From Diospyros lotus (lineage: Eukaryota; Streptophyta; Magnoliopsida; Ericales; Ebenaceae), in NCBI RefSeq assembly GCF_014633365.1, contig NC_068339.1:12237925-12301924 (forward strand): a stretch of 64,000 nucleotides of DNA, read 5' to 3'. Shown piece after piece: positions 60,516 to 64,000 of the stretch. Positions within the stretch are counted from its first letter, which is position 1. Each line of letters begins with the position of its first letter. Under the pieces are notes generated by a model, which was not told the origin of the DNA, did not search any database, and worked only from the letters and a program-made list of their open reading frames with translations. Position numbers and translations under genes: made by a program.

Positions 60516-60655
60516 ATACCAGTGCATGCTTGCACAAACACACAATCAAACCATCTATGGTCATATATGGAAGATTAATAATTTAATACCAGTCCATGCT
60601 TGCACAAACGCACAAACAAACCATCTATGGTCATTACATATACCATCTGACTTTG
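60516..60655. repeat. tandem duplication, period 70 bp
   Basis: ACCAGTGCATGCTTGCACAA at 60518 returns as ACCAGTCCATGCTTGCACAA at 60588; both continue to AACCATCTATGGTCAT. Confidence 0.85.
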
Positions 60656-60829
60656 GCTCTAAGGTTTTAGGATTAAAGGGACAGAAATTGCTGCACAAAT
60701 GCCATCTCAAAACAAATCGTGACACAAAGCATACAGTTATAAGTAGGAAAAGGACAACTAAAATACGACATATATTTACTAAGACTGACCTCTAAAATGA
60801 AATCATGGATTAGAAGAAGAATTGCATAC

Positions 60830-60967
60830 CTCCAAGCAAGTGCCAATATCAAAGCCATACAACCGAGAATCAAAAACAGTGATTGAACCATCATACAGCA
60901 GTGCAGTTCTAATACCCATAGTTGATGTAGTCGCATCAGTACTTCTACTTAGTTTTGAATGGAGTAC
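60830..60967 (-). CDS. HEN1: HEN1 penultimate exon
   Basis: A 138-bp exon of 46 codons in phase 0 is bounded by acceptor TAATAAAGCAG and donor GAG-GTATGC. It encodes VLHSKLSRSTDATTSTMGIR, TALLYDGSITVFDSRLYGFD and IGTCLE. This is the HEN1 methyltransferase-domain segment that carries the substrate-pocket strand and ends with the first Glu of the catalytic E-V-I-E-H. The remaining residues are in the exon at 43923-44360, 16.5 kb away on the same strand. Earlier exons must lie beyond 64000, past the Gypsy element that starts at 62138. The exon has no defect. Confidence 0.92.
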
Positions 60968-61769
60968 CTGCTTTATTAGAGAATGAGTGAATGCCAGAAG
61001 ATATAACCAGATTAAGCATAAAAAAATTGAAATGAGAAAAACAGGATTTATCAGAAAAGGCAAAATATAACTGGAAAAGATTGTTTGCTTAAATCATTAA
61101 CAGTGAAACCCTTTATAAGCAACATTAGAAAAGATTCAATCTCACAGCTGTTACACTCCACAAGAAAAAAATATTTGTAGCAAAAGGCAAGCCATGACTT
61201 TCATTTGCTCATAAATGAACATGATAAGTATAAGGTAGTAGGATTCTTAAATTAATTTGAGTTTTGAATACATTAATAAGTTTTGGTTGTGATAACTGTA
61301 TAAGCTTATCTTAGCATTTAGAACCTTATACGCTTAGATAGGTTGGTAAAATCTTACCCTGTCAGATGTTTTAATTTCTAGTTTTAAATATCAAAATTGT
61401 GAAGTTCAGGAATGTGTTTGGCAGGGCCATATAATAAGTATTTGTGCTCTGTTACAAGGAGAGATTGGATTTCTCTTTATGAATTTTACAAATAGAATGG
61501 ATTGAGGGTGTCCCACCTGATATTTGAATGTTGCTCTGACTTGGTTCTTTTTCCAAGCTATTAAACTGGTGTGAAAGGAGACCATCCTGGTGCCCCTGAC
61601 ATCTTGGTCACGGGAGAATGAACACAGATGAATTATTGTAGCTTCTGAGAAGGCTCAGGAAAGCATGGAGAAGAAATTTTTAAGCTCAAGCAATTGCTAT
61701 CTGCAATACATACCAATTAAACAATTTGTGACATTAACTTTTGGAGGCTGTGAATAATCAGGAAACTCA
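60968..61769. other. upstream HEN1 intron, no recognised elements
   Basis: No exon matching the preceding HEN1 segment (the VGVDIS/RAAK region) was found here; the sequence is non-coding in all frames. Confidence 0.55.
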
Positions 61770-62137
61770 AGTTTCCAACAGGCAAGAAATATGTTATTTG
61801 ACTAATCATTCCATTCAAGCTTAATATCCAAAGGTTGAGTTTCTTCCATGGTGGAGCTAACCACAAATAAGTATTATCATTCAGAGAAACTTTTTAAGTT
61901 TAATCAGATTAGTGAAACACAAATGGTTTGGCCAACATCAATCCACATGGAGAATGAAGTGATATGATAGTTTCAATGGTATGAAAAAATATAGGGAATC
62001 ATTAACTGGGATTTGGCAAGAGCTATGAAGGTACTATGTACTCAATTTGGACCGATGTCTTTTGAAGATCAAGTTGTTGAGCTAACAAAGCTACATCATT
62101 AACTGGGACAAGTTTATGCATGCTCTGTGCACTCAAT
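61770..62137 (+). pseudogene. Gypsy-type gag fragment
   Basis: Plus-strand pieces read KLFKFNQISETQMVW, SIHMENEV and NWDLARAMKVLCTQFGPMSF followed by EDQVVELTKLHH, a Ty3/Gypsy gag pattern. The NWD...LCTQ module then repeats at 62100-62136, where the LTR of element G begins. Confidence 0.6.
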
Positions 62138-62494
62138 TGTCAGATCTTGAGAGATCTGACAGCAATTCTCGAGAATTCGTGAAGAATTCCAGAGGATTGA
62201 AGGAGGATAGATAGAAATGAGAGAGGGAGAGAGAGAATTGAGAGAGAGAGAGAGAGGGAGAGAGAAATGAGAGAGAAATCAGAATGAATTTGAATTCAAT
62301 TTTCAGCATGCCTCATTACATGTAATCGGGTCCTTTATGTAGAGGATCCCGCAACCAAATGCTCCTGCCAAAAGGAAGCGTTATTTACATTGTTACCCCT
62401 TTTAGAATTAAGTACCCAACTCTCTAACCGCTTGCACAAGAAGGCCATGCCACTTGCATGGTACATTCTCCTTCTAAGTACTTATACCGTGACA
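62138..62494 (-). mobile_element. 3' LTR of Gypsy element G
   Basis: 357 bp from TGTCAGATCTTGAG to CCGTGACA. On the minus strand it is preceded by the purine tract GCGGGGGGGAATT. GA-rich 3' half as in related solo LTRs. TCAAT lies at its outer edge (62133-62137). Confidence 0.85.
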
Positions 62495-62744
62495 AATTCC
62501 CCCCCGCTTGAGATGTTTCTTGTCCTCAAGAAATGCTGAGTAGGCTGGCTGCTCAGGGAAATTGCCTCAATAAGTCAGGCAAATATTCCTAAGTATTGTT
62601 GTCTTGATAGAGGTTAAACCACTTCACTAGCACTTGTATGATAGGAACTCCATGTTTGTACAAAACTCTTCTATCTAATATTGAGTTGGGTTCTGCTGTG
62701 ACATCCAGTTCTCTCGACAATTGAGGTAGGCTGGAAGCCACCTG

Positions 62745-64000
62745 CTATGTCCCAATTGATCTCTTGAGTAAAGAGACGTGAAAGACCGGGTGAATCCTTG
62801 ACTCCTCAGGTAATTCTAATTTATACACCACCCTCCCCACCTTAGCTTCAATTAGATAGGGTCCATAGTACTTGGGGCTCAATTTGGTTACTTGCCCTCG
62901 AGTAATGGTCTTGAGATGGGCTAGCTTGAGCTTCAAATAGACTTTCTCCCCCACATCAAACTCCCTTTCACTCCTCCTTCTATTTGCATACTGCTTCATG
63001 CGATTTTGAGCCAGAGCTAGCTCCTCTTTAAACTGTTGCAATACTCTCTACCTTTTCTCCAAATATGCCTCCACAGTTGCCATTGTAGTATGTTCCCCCA
63101 CTGCCGGAAGAAGTGGGGGTTGGTAACCAAACAATGCTTCAAAGGGCAACCTCTTGATTGATGCATGGTGACTGAAGTTATACCACCATTGTGCAAGCGA
63201 AATCCATCTATGCCATCCCTTAGAATGCAAAAAACTTAAGCACCTTAGGTACCCTTCCACACAATGATTCACCCGTTCAGTCTGGCCATCCGTTTAGGGA
63301 CATCTTCAGCTTTACTCCCAAGGATCTCATCAATTCCTGCCAGAATAAGCAGGTGAAGATCTTGTCCCTATCCGAGAATACTGAGTTGAGAATTCCATGC
63401 AGCTTCATAACTTGGTCCAAGAAAACCTTGGCCACTTCTTGGGCATAATAGGGAAGGGCTAAGCCAATAAAGTGTGCAAATTTGATGAACCTGTCCACCA
63501 CTACCAAAATACAATCCTTCCCTTTAGACTTAGATAGGCCTTCAATAAAGTCCATGCTTATTCTTTCCCATGCCGATGCAGGAATCAATGGGGGTCGAGG
63601 GGCTATAATAAGCCTAGTGGGGCTATTGTTTCATGCTTCCAGTGATTGCAAGTGTCACAAGCTAACACATACTCATTCACACACCTCTTAAGTTGGGACC
63701 AAAAAAAGATCTGTTTCACCTTGTAATAGGTATTCTGAATTCCCAAGTGGCCTCCCAATGGTGATTCATGAAGGGAACTCAATATCTTCTTTTTCAGTGT
63801 CTCATTGCTTCCAATTACCAGTCTCCCTTTATATCTTATCACCCCATGATTCAGTGTATACCCGGGCTTGCTATTAGGATTCAAAATCAACTGCTCCCTT
63901 AACTCCTTCATTTTGCTATCTTCTTCATAACTATCCTTGACCTCTCGATACCAATCCAGCGTAATAACAATAAGGGCAACCGAATGTCCTTCCTAGGAGC
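62745..64000 (-). pseudogene. Gypsy element G integrase, continues past the window
   Basis: Read leftwards from 63911: HESPLGGHLGIQNTYYKVKQ and CVNEYVLACDTCNHWKHE (zinc-binding HHCC), WERISMDFIEGLSKSKGKDC and LVVVDRFIKFAHFIGLA (catalytic Asp residues), VFSDRDKIFTCLFWQELMRS. Then come CVEGYLRCLSFLHSKGWHRW and SIKRLPFEALFGYQPPLLPA, and the C-terminal EFDVGEKVYLKLKLAHLKTI and ELPEESRIHPVFHVSLLKRS. One break at 63272-63290 replaces the usual YHPQTDGQTER segment (LNGWPD-stop) and another stop follows VEAYLEKR. The 5' part of the element is outside the window. Confidence 0.88.

Larger units (their letters stand above)
59284..60829. other. HEN1 intron, remaining part
   Basis: Mostly unique sequence. 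It includes the SINE candidate at 59815 and the small duplication at 60516. Confidence 0.5.

Noticed and set aside
61560..61660. Possible additional HEN1 exon on the minus strand
   Set aside because: Short readable peptide but no resemblance to the HEN1 segment expected there and no paired splice sites.

Overview
This is a stretch of plant nuclear DNA, almost certainly from a eudicot. It is AT-rich, full of nested LTR retrotransposons, MITEs and microsatellites, and its few host genes have GT-AG introns. There is no sign of bacterial, organellar or viral origin. I cannot name the species.

Host genes are few and all lie on the minus strand. At 365-844 there is a small intronless gene of unrecognised family with a TATA box behind it. 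At 41745-42779 there is a two-exon F-box gene of the AUF-like type, interrupted by one in-frame stop. The 3' part of HEN1, the small-RNA 2'-O-methyltransferase, is represented by an exon at 60830-60967 and the terminal exon at 43923-44360. The 16.5-kb intron between these two exons falls exactly inside the catalytic Glu-Val-Ile-Glu-His motif.

Layout, left to right. 1-7320: the small gene, then AT-rich DNA with several degenerate repeats. 7321-12027: a decayed Copia element (minus strand) beside an inverted copy of its LTR, forming a 1.7-kb palindrome with a perfect 88-bp core. 12247-13675: a non-autonomous Mutator-like element with long TIRs and a 9-bp target duplication; its centre is an array of about 13 short palindromes. 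15.9-24.6 kb: a pile-up of a Gypsy LTR pair in inverted orientation, a 184-bp MITE, and a Copia element whose RNase H region is split by a second, rearranged Copia element.

24.6-37.7 kb: a degenerate array of promoter/leader-intron-like units reading leftwards. It is interrupted by a solo LTR and by a palindromic PIF/Harbinger element with two transposase remnants, one of whose arms holds a hAT-like insertion. Two MITEs at 37.7 and 40.0 kb belong to the same Harbinger family. 41.7-64 kb: the F-box gene and HEN1. The large HEN1 intron carries a 12.5-kb Gypsy element with a perfect AACAG target duplication. That Gypsy element itself contains a complete small LTR element (AAAAA target duplication) and a solo Copia LTR. 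The intron also holds another solo LTR and a LINE tail. The next HEN1 intron upstream holds a further Gypsy element that runs off the right edge.

How they relate: the host genes are a methyltransferase that stabilises plant small RNAs, a probable SCF ubiquitin-ligase adaptor and one unknown. Everything else is mobile DNA or its debris, so the main interest is in the layering of insertions and in unusual palindromic structures.
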